From Tubiluchus corallicola (lineage: Eukaryota; Priapulida; Priapulimorpha; Priapulimorphida; Tubiluchidae), in NCBI GenBank assembly GCA_030141605.1, contig JAQGDQ010001713.1, positions 1-28,275 of the forward strand: DNA of 28,275 nt. Direction: 5' to 3'. Below are positions 10,131-20,691 of this stretch, in pieces. The first letter of the stretch is position 1. Each line of letters starts with the position of its first letter. The position numbers and the translations under genes were made by a program. The notes beneath the pieces are model-generated. The model saw only the letters and a list, made by a program, of their open reading frames with translations. It was not told the origin of the DNA and did not search any database.

Positions 10131-11787
10131 CAAGAAAATCCCATTCGCTAAGTTCACCCCAGTTTGTAACGAGAGCTTCAAGTGGTTGCATAACAGTTTA
10201 TATTTTCATACCTTTGCATCACGTCTCCGCAGAACTCCTTTCTATTTCATTTTTCTTCTCTTTTTCTCTGTCTTTGTCTATTATTTTATCTTAACTATCT
10301 ATCTATCTTTTATATCATCTCATATATGAGCTTCATTCATTACATCATTCCATTCTGTAGCACTAATGTTTTCTTTATCATACGATTCACTTCAAATTTT
10401 CAGATAATTTTCATTACTTTTTTTTCTTTCACTGTGTGGGCCAATCTAACAAGCCCCGCTTTTTGACTGCCCGCAACACATTAACCTTCGTGTATAAGTG
10501 AACAGTGTTTTAGGCTTTTCCTGTGCAGAAACAACAAAAACTTATTTGTATTACGTTCATTGTAGGCCCTTTCACTATTATACACGAAACTATTGTAAAT
10601 GTGTAATGTGAAATAAATGACTTATGCATTATCTAGACAAAAACATTAAATTTTGTAGTTTTACCACTATTTTTTAAACTGTACTGTAGAACCCACGTAC
10701 TTTCCCGTAAAAGCTTTAATTTTCTCAACAATTGACAGCACAAATGAGGGAGAGTCTTTCAAGATTTCAAAATACACAACATACAAACACGATGTTTTAT
10801 TCGCATGGCAGACAAAACATCGTTATTGTATAAAATTCTTTGCAAAAAGGCGAGAAAATTGAATTACAGTTGTAAGAGAAACTGTTGAAGCAGAGAGGAA
10901 GTGCATGGCTCAAAGAACGAAAAGGTCACCATTCTGTCCAACCATTTTGTAGATTAAGGGTTCTATTTCTTGTTTATTTCGTGTATTTATAGACTGATTA
11001 ATAGAGATTATGCACTACAGTTAGTTTGTGGGCGTACTGATCTTCTTCAGATCCAGATTAGAGATCTGCAATAATTTTATGCTCATTAGCAATGCAAATA
11101 TTGGAAATGTCGAAAGAGTGTATCCAGTACACAAATTTGTACCTGCCAAATAACCCATAACTTGTAACAATTTGCGAGAACGCTTTAACGTGATATTAAC
11201 GAGATATTTAACTAATTAAAGAGAAATAAATTAAAATAAAAAAATTGAATTGAATTAACGTGTGCAATTGACAGCCGACTGCTAATTGTGCTTGAAACAC
11301 AGCTCACGTAGAAAACAATCAATTTGTACATTGTATTATTTGTATTGATAATCATTCACAATCTACCTTAGTACAAAATTGTTTAGCACAACACGTCTGT
11401 CAACAGAGCTTGTTAAAATTTGCTGGTACATCTGGTGGGCTGGTTTATTTGGTAATGCAAACAGATCACCGTCACAAAAGCACATGATGCACACTACGAT
11501 GAAAATGGCTGATTAGACAACTAATCATGACAAATTAGCATCAGCTTATCAATGTAATAAACTTACTCTGTTAGCAAGAGTGCGTGTTGTTCGGCTACTT
11601 AATTCTCTGAGTGGACAAGTTTGTAAGTTTACCGTTTCCCCATTTTTACAGACTAGTAATGCTAGTGAGAAGCTTCCCGTTATATAAGCTCTATGCTGTT
11701 GGAAAGAAGATATATACCATCAGTACTTGTTTCTTATGGCAGTTTGATTTTATCATGTTAATTAACTATACGATTTGATTTTTCCAC
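10131..11787. other. Probable intron sequence, nothing recognised
   Basis: AT-rich, with a pyrimidine-rich stretch (about 10235-10310, with a short tatc run). No exon, RNA gene or repeat family is recognisable in either strand. Confidence 0.4.
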
Positions 11788-11808
11788 GTACCCTAGACAC
11801 TAGGGTAC
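11788..11808. repeat. Perfect hairpin at the start of the 65-bp array
   Basis: gtaccctag and ctagggtac are perfect inverted 9-mers around an aca loop. The hairpin abuts the first repeat unit directly. Confidence 0.75.
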
Positions 11809-14010
11809 TAAAATTTCAATGTACAGCCTGTTCATAAATACACAAGCTCTTCTAGAATATATGCTGTAGCAGCTAAAATTTCAATGTACAGCCTGTTCAT
11901 AAATACACAAGCTCTTCTAGAATATATGCTTTAGCAGCTAAAATTTCAATGTACAGTCAGTTCATAAATACACAAGCTCTTCTAGAATATGTGTTGTAGC
12001 AGCTAAAATTTCAATGTATAGCCTGTTCATAAATACACAAGTTCTTCTAGAATATGTGCTGTAGCAGCTAAAATTTCAATGTACAGCCTGTTCATAAATA
12101 CACAAGCTCTTCTAGAATACGGGCTGTAGCAGCTAAAATTTCAATGCACAGCCTGTTCATAAATACACAAGCTCGTCTAGAATACGTGCTGTAGCAGCTA
12201 AAATTCCAATGTACAGCCTGTTCATAAATACACAAGCTCTTCTAGAATACGTGCTGTAGCAGCTAAAATTTCAATGTACAGCCTGTTCATAAATACACAA
12301 GCTCTTCTAGAACATATGCTGTAGCAGCTAAAATTTCAATGTACAGCCTGTTCATAAATAGACAAGCTCTTCTAGAACATATGCTGTAGCAGCTAAAATT
12401 TCAATGTACAGCCTGTTCATAAATACACAAGCTCTTCTAGAATATATGCTGTAGCAGCTAAAATTTCAATGTACAGTCTGTTCATAAATACACAGGCTCT
12501 TCTAGAATATGTGCTGTAGCAGCTAAAATTTCAATGTACAGCCTGTTCATAAACACACAAGCACTTCTAGAATACGTGCTGTAGCAGCTAAAATTTCAAT
12601 GTACAGCCTGTTCATAAATACACAAGCTCTTCTAGAACATATGCTGTAGCAGCTAAAATTTCAATGTACAGCCTGTTCATAAATACCCAAGCTCTTCTAG
12701 AACATATGCTGTAGCAGCTAAAATTTCAATGTACAGCCTGTTCATAAATACACAAGCTCTTCTAAAAGATGTGCGCTAGCAGCTAAAATTTCAATGTACA
12801 GCTTGTTCATAAATACACAAAGCTCTTCTAGAACATGTGCTGTAGCAGCTAAAATTTCAGTGTACAGCCTGTTCATAAATACACAAGCTCTTCTAAAAGA
12901 TGTGCGCTAGCAGCTAAAATTTCAATGTACAACCTGATCATAAATACACAAGTTCTTCTAGAATATATGCTGTAGCAGCTAAAATTTCAGTGTACAGCCT
13001 GTTCATAAATACACAAGCTCTTCTAGAACATATGCTGTAGCAGCTAAAATTTCAATGTACAGCCTGTTCATAAATACACAAGCTCTTCTAGAACATATGC
13101 TGTAGCAGCTAAAATTTCAATGTACAGCCTGTTCATAAATAGACAAGCTCTTCTAAAATATGTGCGCTAGCAGCTAAAATTTCAATGTACAGCTTGTTCA
13201 TAAATACACAAGCTCTTCTAGAATACGTGCTTAGCAGTAAAATTTCAATGTACAGCCTGTTCATAAATACACAAGCTCTTCTAGAATACGTGCTGTAGCA
13301 GCTAAAATTTCAATGTACAGCTTGTTCATAAACACACAAGCTCTTCTAGAATACGTGCTGTAGCAGCTAGAATTTCAATGTATAGCCTGTTCATAAATAC
13401 ACAAGCTCTTCTAGAATATATGCTGTAGCAGCTAAAATTTCAATGTACAGCCTGTTCATAAATAGACAAGCTCTTCTAAAATATGTGCGCTAGCAGCTAA
13501 AATTTCAATGTACAGCTTGTTCATAAATACACAAGCTCTTCTAGAATACGTGCTGTAGCAGCTAAAATTTCAATGTACAGCCTGTTCATAAATACACAAG
13601 CTCTTCTAGAATACGTGCTGTAGCAGCTAAAATTTCAATGTACAGCTTGTTCATAAACACACAAGCTCTTCTAGAATACGTGCTGTAGCAGCTAGAATTT
13701 CAATGTATAGCCTGTTCATAAATACACAAGCTCTTCTAGAATATATGCTGTAGCAGCTAAAATTTCAATGTACAGCCTGTTCATAAATAGACAAGCTCTT
13801 CTAAAATATGTGCGCTAGCAGCTAAAATTTCAATGTACAGCTTGTTCATAAATACACAAGCTCTTCTAGAATACGTGCTGTAGCAGCTAAAATTTCAATG
13901 TACAGCTTGTTCATAAATACACAAGCTCTTCTAGAATACGTGCTGTAGCAGCTAAAATTTCAATGTATAGCCTGTTCATAAATACACAAGCTCTTCTAGA
14001 ATATATCTGT
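11809..14010 (+). repeat. 65-bp minisatellite, about 34 copies
   Basis: Units of 65 bp carry the blocks aaaatttcaatgtacagc, ctgttcataaatacacaag, ctcttctagaa and a variable gtgctgtagcagct end. Most units differ by a few bases. Two variant classes recur: units with ttctaaaa and tgcgctagcag, and units with tagacaag. In the last third they recur at 323-325 bp (marker agacaag at 13141, 13464 and 13789), so a five-unit higher-order repeat is present. The array ends abruptly near 14005. No open reading frame runs through it. Confidence 0.95.
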
Positions 14011-14241
14011 GTAATACATTTTGGCAGACTGATCTCAAGTAGAGAGCGTTGTTTGATCAGTCAACATGATCATAGGTGATTAATGGTAGTGAGTTTACGA
14101 TCACACCCTTTTCATGAGTGTAAAGACAGATCTAGTAACCAAAGTATTCACATTTAAATATACTGAATGGCTTGATTTTTCAACTTAAATTAATACAGTT
14201 GACATTGATATTAAATGTAGTTAATACAATACTAGTATACC

Positions 14242-14608
14242 CAGGGGCGTATCAACACTTTATGACGCCCTAGGCTGATAGTTCTGTCCCGCCCATCACT
14301 ACTGTGAATTTATCGTTGTTTATGTAATGAGCAGATTAAACAATTACTTGTAACTTAGAAACACTATTAACCTAGTTTCTACATGGTCATCATTAATTGG
14401 ATATTCAAGTAAGCTGTGCAACTGTTTGTTGTGCAATACCTTGCACCTGTTCGTTATGTGGCAAGTGGCTGGGCTCAGTAACTGCCTGTGGTGTGTTATA
14501 AAATGCAACTTTTACGTGAATATGAAATTATACACATTTTCCGAGGAAAATAAGAATTTTTTCTAAAACGTGACGACCCTCAAACTTTGGCGCCCTAATA
14601 CGCCCCTG
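14242..14608. mobile_element. hAT-like MITE with perfect 8-bp target duplication
   Basis: This is a 367-bp element with termini caggggcgtat and, in reverse complement, the same caggggcgtat. A gcgccc/gacgccc block follows near each end. It is flanked by identical 8-bp repeats agtatacc at 14234-14241 and 14609-14616. The CAGGGGCG terminus and 8-bp target duplication mark the hAT superfamily. There is no coding capacity. It lies about 170 bp from the ERM exon 2 donor site. Confidence 0.88.
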
Positions 14609-14714
14609 AGTATACCCACATTTTGGTGGCCATTTTGTAAAAAACTTCTTGTTTAATAGCTGCAGTTAAACCGGAAGAATGTACCACCAAGCACTTTGCA
14701 ACAGTAAAATGTCA

Positions 14715-14954
<240 letters not shown>

Positions 14955-15320
14955 TTACCATGCAAACGTCACAAATTAACCGATTACCTAAAACTTATAA
15001 TACCTATACTGATGTGAAGTCGCCATGCTAGCTGAATACCCTGATTTAAACCAATATTGTTTCTAGCAATGTGGGAGATCTTAAGTTGATGCAGTTGGTA
15101 GTGCTCAAGAAATGATTCGTGCGTAATGCGCATGCTCGGCCACAGTTTACAAGCAAGACTGCTGCGATCGGTTAGCGTGACGTATTTTAGTTTCGTGACA
15201 GGCGTTACCTAAACATCTTAACACTACTGGGTGTCAGTAGTTTGTTGGTTATCTAATGATAACTAATTTACAACAGATATGTATAACAAATGTTCTGCAG
15301 CACTGTGTTCCCCCTTGTTA

Positions 15321-15366
15321 TGTACCGTGGTACCATGCACCACCTGGTGGTGTACTGCAGTACACG
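15321..15366. repeat. Cluster of short palindromes in intron 1
   Basis: gtgtactgcagtacac (15350-15365) is a perfect 16-bp palindrome. Just before it, caccac-ctg-gtggtg is a 6-bp stem, and ggtacc sits in the same stretch. No known element is recognised. Confidence 0.65.
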
Positions 15367-15689
15367 GCGCTGTGGCACATGGCAAGATTGTACACGGCGA
15401 GGCGATAATTTAATTTAATTTAATTTACACGGGTTGCCAAGCAAACACAAAACGTCCGACGTGGTGAGCTGGCTAACGCATACTACTAACTCCATTACCA
15501 GTATAGGGTTTAAAATGAAGCCCAATAAAAAGTGAACCGCTTTTACATTTTAGGAGGCATCACAATAAATGATACAACATGCCAACATTCTTGGTGGTTT
15601 TCAGTATAGTATACATCATATATATTGTTTATTTTAGTGTTTGAACAATAGATGCAATGCATGTTCCTCTTGATCACACGCTGCTACGG

Positions 15690-15961
15690 TAATAATAATA
15701 ATAATAATAATAATATTTATTTATTTAAAGTCGGCTTTTGTGTCAACAATTAACATTAGCTCAAAGAGCTATTATCGCCGACTGTAAATAACAACCTACA
15801 ACTACATAACAGAGACTATTATTACCCCACTTTTACTCTAAATACCACGCGCCAGGCAGGGCAACAGCAGGTACCATTTTTAAAGTCTTTGGTATGGCCC
15901 GGCCACTGGTTCGAACTCACGACCTCCCAGACGGAAAGCAGATGCATGGTCCGTCTGGTCC
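15690..15961 (-). mobile_element. tRNA-derived SINE-like element
   Basis: On the minus strand the 5' part carries a tRNA-like stretch: ctgggaggtcgtgag followed by the B-box-like agttcgaacc. About 180 bp of unrelated body follow. The element ends cgactttaaataaataaa plus a (TTA)n microsatellite tail (15690-15731 on the plus strand). tRNA-like head, body and simple-repeat tail are the SINE layout. The A box is not clear, so the 5' end is probably truncated or diverged. No target duplication could be confirmed. It has the same orientation as the ERM gene. Confidence 0.6.
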
Positions 15962-15993
15962 TGTCTACTTATGTAAGTATTATGTCTACTTAC

Positions 15994-16005
15994 TGATTTT
16001 GGCAT
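15994..16005 (-). CDS. ERM family gene, coding exon 1 (MPKS) with start codon
   Basis: On the minus strand ATG CCA AAA TCA is followed directly by gtaagt, a consensus donor. The exon ends in phase 0, matching the phase-0 start of the exon at 14778-14861, so the spliced protein begins [17 protein letters not shown] proteins begin MPK followed by T or S and then I-x-V-R-V, so length, phase and residues all agree. The base at -3 from the ATG is A, favourable for initiation. The coding part is only 12 nt; the rest of the exon would be 5' UTR. The main doubt is that so short a match could be chance, but the position and splice phase make that unlikely. Confidence 0.8.
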
Positions 16006-16872
16006 TTTGGTGATGTTATTGGAAACTAACGCAGGTCAAATCTTGTAAGAAGTTCTTCAGCAACACGACTACCCGTGCTTGCACCTAAAACGCAATAAAA
16101 CTTGACAAATTAATTCGTCATTCATTCGAATTAGCAGGAGAGCATAGAACTAACAATAATAATGCTCTTTGTTGCAAACTTACGATTTCACAGGAACTCT
16201 CAATAAGCAAGATACTACGTGCCGATGTTTAGTGTTTTCATTCTGATGATTTTCAACTTCATACCCTAATTGATACACTTACACACATCAGTCATACACT
16301 GATTTTATGTAACTTGTTTTACCCAACACTAGTGAATCATCATTTTTGCAATAAAGATCTTTATATATACATGTATATATATATAACACATACACATATA
16401 TATACATATATATATAACACATATAAATTATTGAACTTAACGAGTGTCATTTTTTAAGTTTTGAACATATAGATAATGACGGCAAACCTATGGACACTAC
16501 GGGAAGACAGACTCTGACCATTTATTATCTCACCAAAGATGAACAATACGACTTATGCAGCTCAAACTTTTCTGCAGGGCTACTGCAATAATAGAGCAAG
16601 TCTAGCATGAAACTGGTAAACTGCAAACCAAAAACAAACCTCACAAAGTCTGGCATTACTTAACTTTATCACAAAGCACACACCATTACGACACACCTAT
16701 CCCCTCACCTTGAAAATGATGAGAACCGATCTGAGGATGATCTGATTTAGTGAACCATGGCTATTAGTTAACAGCTCTAGGGAATATAATCTTGATCCTT
16801 ATCCATTCACAAAATTTCACTTCATAAACACTGATTGATTGTATTTAATTTAGTTGTGCATTACATGTGTAA
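16006..16872 (-). other. ERM 5' UTR and upstream DNA, including an AT microsatellite
   Basis: This holds the start of the presumed 5' UTR (from 16006 upward on the minus strand). I see no clear TATA box, CpG island or initiator. A (TA/CA)n-rich microsatellite lies at about 16357-16435. A plus-strand open stretch (about 16440-16590) is unsupported as a gene. Confidence 0.4.
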
Positions 16873-17288
16873 CGGCATGTTTAGACGTAGAGACTTTTCT
16901 CGCAACTTGTTGCACAACTTCTCTCTGAGAGTAAAGTTGCAACGTGTGAAGGGTTAGACAACGTGTTGCACAACTTCTCTCTGAGAATAAAGTTGCAACG
17001 TGTGAACGGTTTGGCAACTTGTTGCTCAACTTCTCTCTGAGAATAAAGTTGCAACGTGTGAACGGTATGGCAACTTGTTGCACAACTTCTCTCTGAGAGT
17101 AAAGTTGCAACATGTGAACAGTTTGGCAACTTGTTGCGCAACTTCTCTCTGAGAGTAAAGTTGCAACATGTGAACAGTTTGGTAACTTCTCTCGCAACTT
17201 GTTGCAAAGTGTGAATGGCTTGGCAACTTCTCCGAGAAAGAAGTTGCACAACAAGTTGCGACAGAAGTCTCTGCGTTTGAACACGCCA
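16873..17288. mobile_element. PIF/Harbinger-like MITE built of 56-bp repeats
   Basis: The ends form imperfect inverted repeats of about 57 bp. The left end starts cggcatgtttagacgtagag, and the reverse complement of the right end starts tggcgtgttcaaacgcagag. The flanks are TAA (16870-16872) and TTA (17289-17291), which fits the 3-bp TWA target preference of PIF/Harbinger, though the two copies are not identical. The interior has five 56-bp units (caacttctctctgag at 16915, 16971, 17027, 17083 and 17139). Open frames exist in all three minus-strand frames because a 56-bp stop-free unit cycles through the frames; they are not genes. Confidence 0.65.
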
Positions 17289-17291
17289 TTA

Positions 17292-17523
17292 TGGTCTTAG
17301 AGCTAATGGTCCGAATTTAGAATTACAATTAGAATGTTTAATTTTACTGAATTTACGACGAACATACAATAGACTACATTCATCCAGAGCATTAAAAAGT
17401 TTACAATGAATAAATTGATACACAGGAGGCATTAAACAATATTATAATTGTTATTTAAGCTGCTGCTATGCCCCATGGTGGCCACCAACAAATAACTACA
17501 ATCAGTTCAGTTTAGAGATCAGT
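17292..17523. other. No feature recognised
   Basis: AT-rich intergenic sequence between the MITE and the truncated LINE. Confidence 0.4.
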
Positions 17524-17533
17524 AAAGCTCACT

Positions 17534-17820
17534 CAAAATCGTAATTACATATTATGTTTTCCTTTCTTAACTTTCAGGTTTATTGCTCTTATACCATTGC
17601 TATTATTACATCATTTACTTCATCCTTATTTACATTAAGTTATCTACAGAAGCATGCATAATTATAATCATTTTTTTCATTTAAGTAAGGTGAGTGTGTT
17701 AATGACCGTATGGTTCGTACACTCACCTCGCACTAAAATCATTTTATTTAAAGTTTATTAATGTGTAAGATATTGTATTTTGAGGTGTGAAAATAAATTC
17801 ATAGTTCATAGTAATAAAAA
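17534..17820 (+). mobile_element. 5'-truncated LINE 3' end with target-site duplication
   Basis: This is a second copy of the 3' UTR at about 3945-4206, starting abruptly at caaaatcgtaattacat. It is bounded by near-identical 10-bp repeats, aaagctcact (17524-17533) and aaagttcact (17821-17830). It ends in an A-rich tail (gtaataaaaa). This is the signature of target-primed reverse transcription with early stop. Only the 3' UTR is present. Confidence 0.75.
17688..17728 (+). other. Stem-loop in LINE 3' UTR (copy 2)
   Basis: The arms aggtgagtgt (17688-17697) and acactcacct (17719-17728) form a perfect 10-bp stem. The equivalent of 4079-4119 in copy 1. Confidence 0.65.
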
Positions 17821-18016
17821 AAAGTTCACTACAGATGAGGAAGAGTGCAAGCTTTGACAGATGTAATCAAATACTTAAAAATAATCACCAGATTTTGAAA
17901 TTCATGCCTTTGAAATTGACTAAATTACTATAAACTTACTTCAAGGTTATGAATTAGTTAATTGCAAATTAACCAAACAAGGCTGGAAGGCCCTTTCTTT
18001 TTGCTGTTTAATTTAT

Positions 18017-18039
18017 AACTAAAAGTGCCACTTTTAGTT
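18017..18039. repeat. Perfect 10-bp hairpin
   Basis: aactaaaagt and acttttagtt flank a gcc loop. There is no T-run or gene context to call it a terminator. Confidence 0.6.
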
Positions 18040-18114
18040 TTAGGCCTCGGTGAAATTTTGGATTTTCAAAGCTGCCAGGACAAGCTAACTCTTTCAAGAG
18101 CAGAATTATGACGT

Positions 18115-18365
18115 TAGAGTAAGTAATTTTTTTTTATTTTTCTCCATAAATTTACAATAATTTGGCAATAAAATACACAAAAATACAAACAAACATGGGA
18201 GAAAGGCTGGCGAAAAACCAAAGGTTATCGAGTCAACCACCCTTCTCAGAAAGACAGTAAACAAAAAGACGCTAATGACAGCAGAACACAACTATTAAAA
18301 AATACATAAACGTCCATAAATTAAAAAACAATAAATACACAAAAATACAAACGAACATGGGAGAA
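18115..18365 (-). repeat. Direct duplication resembling a retroelement 3' end
   Basis: A block containing cacaaaaatacaaac and aacatgggagaa occurs at about 18140-18205 and again at 18305-18365, about 159 bp apart. Read on the minus strand the first block ends in an A-rich run (gagaaaaataaaaaaaa), like a non-LTR 3' tail. The minus-strand 61-codon frame here (18106-18291) has no recognised domain. Confidence 0.4.
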
Positions 18366-18632
18366 TAGAGAATAGAAACAAAATAGACTTAGACGATACT
18401 AGCGTACGTAATCACGTAAATTGTGACAATTTCACCTTTACAGCGATTATCATAGAATTACACAAAAATAATGTGTCCACAAACTGCACAAAAAAGAAGT
18501 ACATATTATTCTAAAGTGAAGTAACTGTAGGCCCTGTTATAGCTGCATTTGTTCAACTCTTCACAAACAAAACCTGGGCAGCTAAATGAGCTTAAAACAG
18601 CTTTCCCGCAAGCTAAAAAAATTATCTTCATG

Positions 18633-19164
18633 TTCAATTCAATTCAATTCATTTATTAACTCCAAGAATTAACAAAATACAGTATTAGGAATACATGTAA
18701 TTACGTAACTTTAAGCGATTACCTGGTTTTTCCAACACCTGAGTCGAAATCACAAAATTACAACCACACGCTGTTGCAACCAAAATGGAAACACGTACTT
18801 GCGCAGCAGTAAAGTCAGAGGTGGGGCTTTCTGTACGTCCTCTAGGTAGTACATACAGGATTTGCAGGTAAACGCTTGATTTGCGTCGCATGGTGGCAGC
18901 ACTGTACAGTAATGAGCTAACGGGCACATCTTTTTCAGTACAGGTACATCAATTACGATGTCACAGGCAACGCGTAAAATTCAGACCGTATAAGATTCCT
19001 AGGTATTTCATATAACAGCTATGTATTATGAGAGAATACACCTATGTATTATGAGAGAATACGCCTATGCAATCTAAACTACTGTGCAGTAATGGAAAGT
19101 AACGACGAATAAAATCAAACATATTTACAACTATGCACAAAAAATGAAAAAAATTACGATTTAC
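18633..19164 (-). mobile_element. LINE 3' UTR with (AATTG)n tail
   Basis: On the minus strand this follows the ORF2 remnant and ends gttaataaatgaattg plus further aattg repeats (18633-18652), a short-repeat tail typical of CR1/L2-type elements. It contains a 23-bp tandem duplication (tatgtattatgagagaatac at about 19020-19068). The minus-strand open frame at 18685-18927 is inside this UTR and shows no domain. Confidence 0.6.
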
Positions 19165-19493
19165 TTAATATGACCGTGGATATATGAATTCTGGATTAGT
19201 GTATATGTTGTCGTACTGGTGTGATGGAATTTCATATCTGGTTAATATTAGTGATTTTAATTTTGTTTTAAATGCTGATAGGGACTTGATCTGTTTAACG
19301 TGTAATGGTAGAGAATTACAAAGTAGAATTGCTTGTTTGTTGTAAATAACCTCGAGAGATCGAAAACTGGAGGCAGAATTATCAACGATCTTACAAAATG
19401 TATTTTTGGTTTTTAAAAAGGATTGCAGGATTCAATGCGATTCAGGAAGCGTCTTAAGTTTTTTTCCTAGTGTCATTAAAGCACTTAGTAGAC
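19165..19493 (-). pseudogene. LINE ORF2 C-terminal remnant, cut by the LTR element
   Basis: The frame reads from the LTR boundary to a TAA at 19165-19167, with one internal TGA (19432-19434). The residues are those of a CR1/L2-type polymerase tail: KKLKTLPESH before the stop, then FRSLEVIYNKQAILLCNSLP, and HVKQIKSLSAFKTKLKSLI. The 'Y.NKQAI...NSLP..V....SL..FK..LK' pattern is the conserved C-terminus. The upstream part is missing because the LTR retrotransposon begins at 19494. The remainder, if kept, should lie beyond the right edge of the window. Confidence 0.72.
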
Positions 19494-20676
19494 TGTGACG
19501 TCACAGACGTCCTCGTCCGTATTAAAATTATGCTAAAGTTCATTTTGTACTCCAAATAAAATATTCATTTCTTTTTTATGTTTGGGTTGGTTTTCTGTCC
19601 ATCCTTTAATACCTCTCCCCTTTTCCCTGTTTGATGGCGATCTTCCTGTCACATGTCTTGAATGGTTACAGGATAATTTTCGCGCTCCTGGAAAAGCATT
19701 GAACCGTGATTTTTCCTTACTGTCGCCATTGCGGGTTTGAGCTGTTTTTTGAAGCTACGCGTTTTGTTGCAGCAGGTTTGAGGTCTCGTAACTTTTGAGA
19801 TCTCATAATGAGTTCGCTAGTTTTGGTGTTCTCAGTGTAATCAAATTTCTCTGAGAGGAAACCAGACGGTTCCTAGGCAGGGTTACTAGTATGCAGGAAA
19901 CTTCGTCGTGTTCGTAATCTGGCCACGTAGATCATGACGGTTGTTGGGTGGAGTTTGGAACTGCCTAAGGAGGTTGCCTAGTTGAAGACTGGGAACGAGG
20001 AACTTTTCTCCTTTCCTCCATCATTTGCTGACTCCTACAGTATAGGAGTAAACGGAGACGTTTCGAGACCCTGGATCCTTGTTTCTAACACCCTGGTGGT
20101 GGAGTCTGCAATGCGTGAGCCCCAGCAGTGTGGTTTCTTGATTCTTGAGATGTGATCCTGGATAACTGGACCCACGGTATCACGACCTGAGGCTAGCCCA
20201 GTGGTACAGCTGCAGCGACAATGGAACTCTTCGGTAATTATCCTCTCCTCTCTTCCTATTATACCTGGGATGGGGTTAACTGAATTCTTGCGTTATATGT
20301 ATGTATGTAAGTGATTTGTAGAAATATTATTTTTGAAATTACCACTAAATAATTTTTACACGTTTTTTTTTATAAACAAAGCAATAACGTTTGTTTGTCC
20401 TCCTGTTCGTCCTCGTCATTTCTAAGTACAAATTATAATGGCCTAAAATAGCATCAGTTTTAATCAAACTACTAGGACCCTCGTTAAAAAGTCTGGATAA
20501 AAACCCCTTGCCTTAAAAAAAATTAGTATTAAAAATTGTTTTTATCCACATGTGATGAACTCTGGCGTGCTCGGATAAAGTAAAAGGCAACCCCTATTTT
20601 GCATTCCTGACAAAACTATTTATTCTTTTATACAATACACCATAGAGAGTCAAAAATGGTGCCAGTGGTCGTCACA
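19494..20676 (+). repeat. 5' LTR (1183 bp)
   Basis: It starts TGTGACGTCACAG and ends TCGTCACA, so the LTR has TG...CA ends and a 7-bp terminal inverted repeat (TGTGACG/CGTCACA). The start coincides with the second copy at 27135. The end is inferred from the TIR and the primer site 2 nt later. A perfect CRE-type palindrome TGACGTCA lies at 19496-19503. An AATAAA lies near 19555. A small hairpin (ctccta/taggag) is near 20033-20050. The promoter start cannot be fixed. Confidence 0.93.
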
Positions 20677-20678
20677 AT

Positions 20679-20691
20679 TGGTGTCAGAAGT
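20679..20691 (+). promoter_or_regulatory. Primer-binding site, tRNA-Leu type
   Basis: tggtgtcagaagt begins 2 nt after the LTR. It is complementary to the 3' end of leucine tRNAs (…acttctgaca plus CCA), as recalled from vertebrate tRNA-Leu. The match then breaks after 13 nt. This would prime minus-strand DNA synthesis. Confidence 0.82.

Noticed and set aside
16440-16590. Plus-strand open stretch of about 50 codons with protein-like composition (…DNDGKPMDTTG…)
   Set aside because: No recognised family, no convincing splice sites or start; could be chance.
16850-17289. Three overlapping 87-144 codon minus-strand frames
   Set aside because: A 56-bp stop-free unit cycles through all three frames; the sequence is a MITE interior with TIRs.
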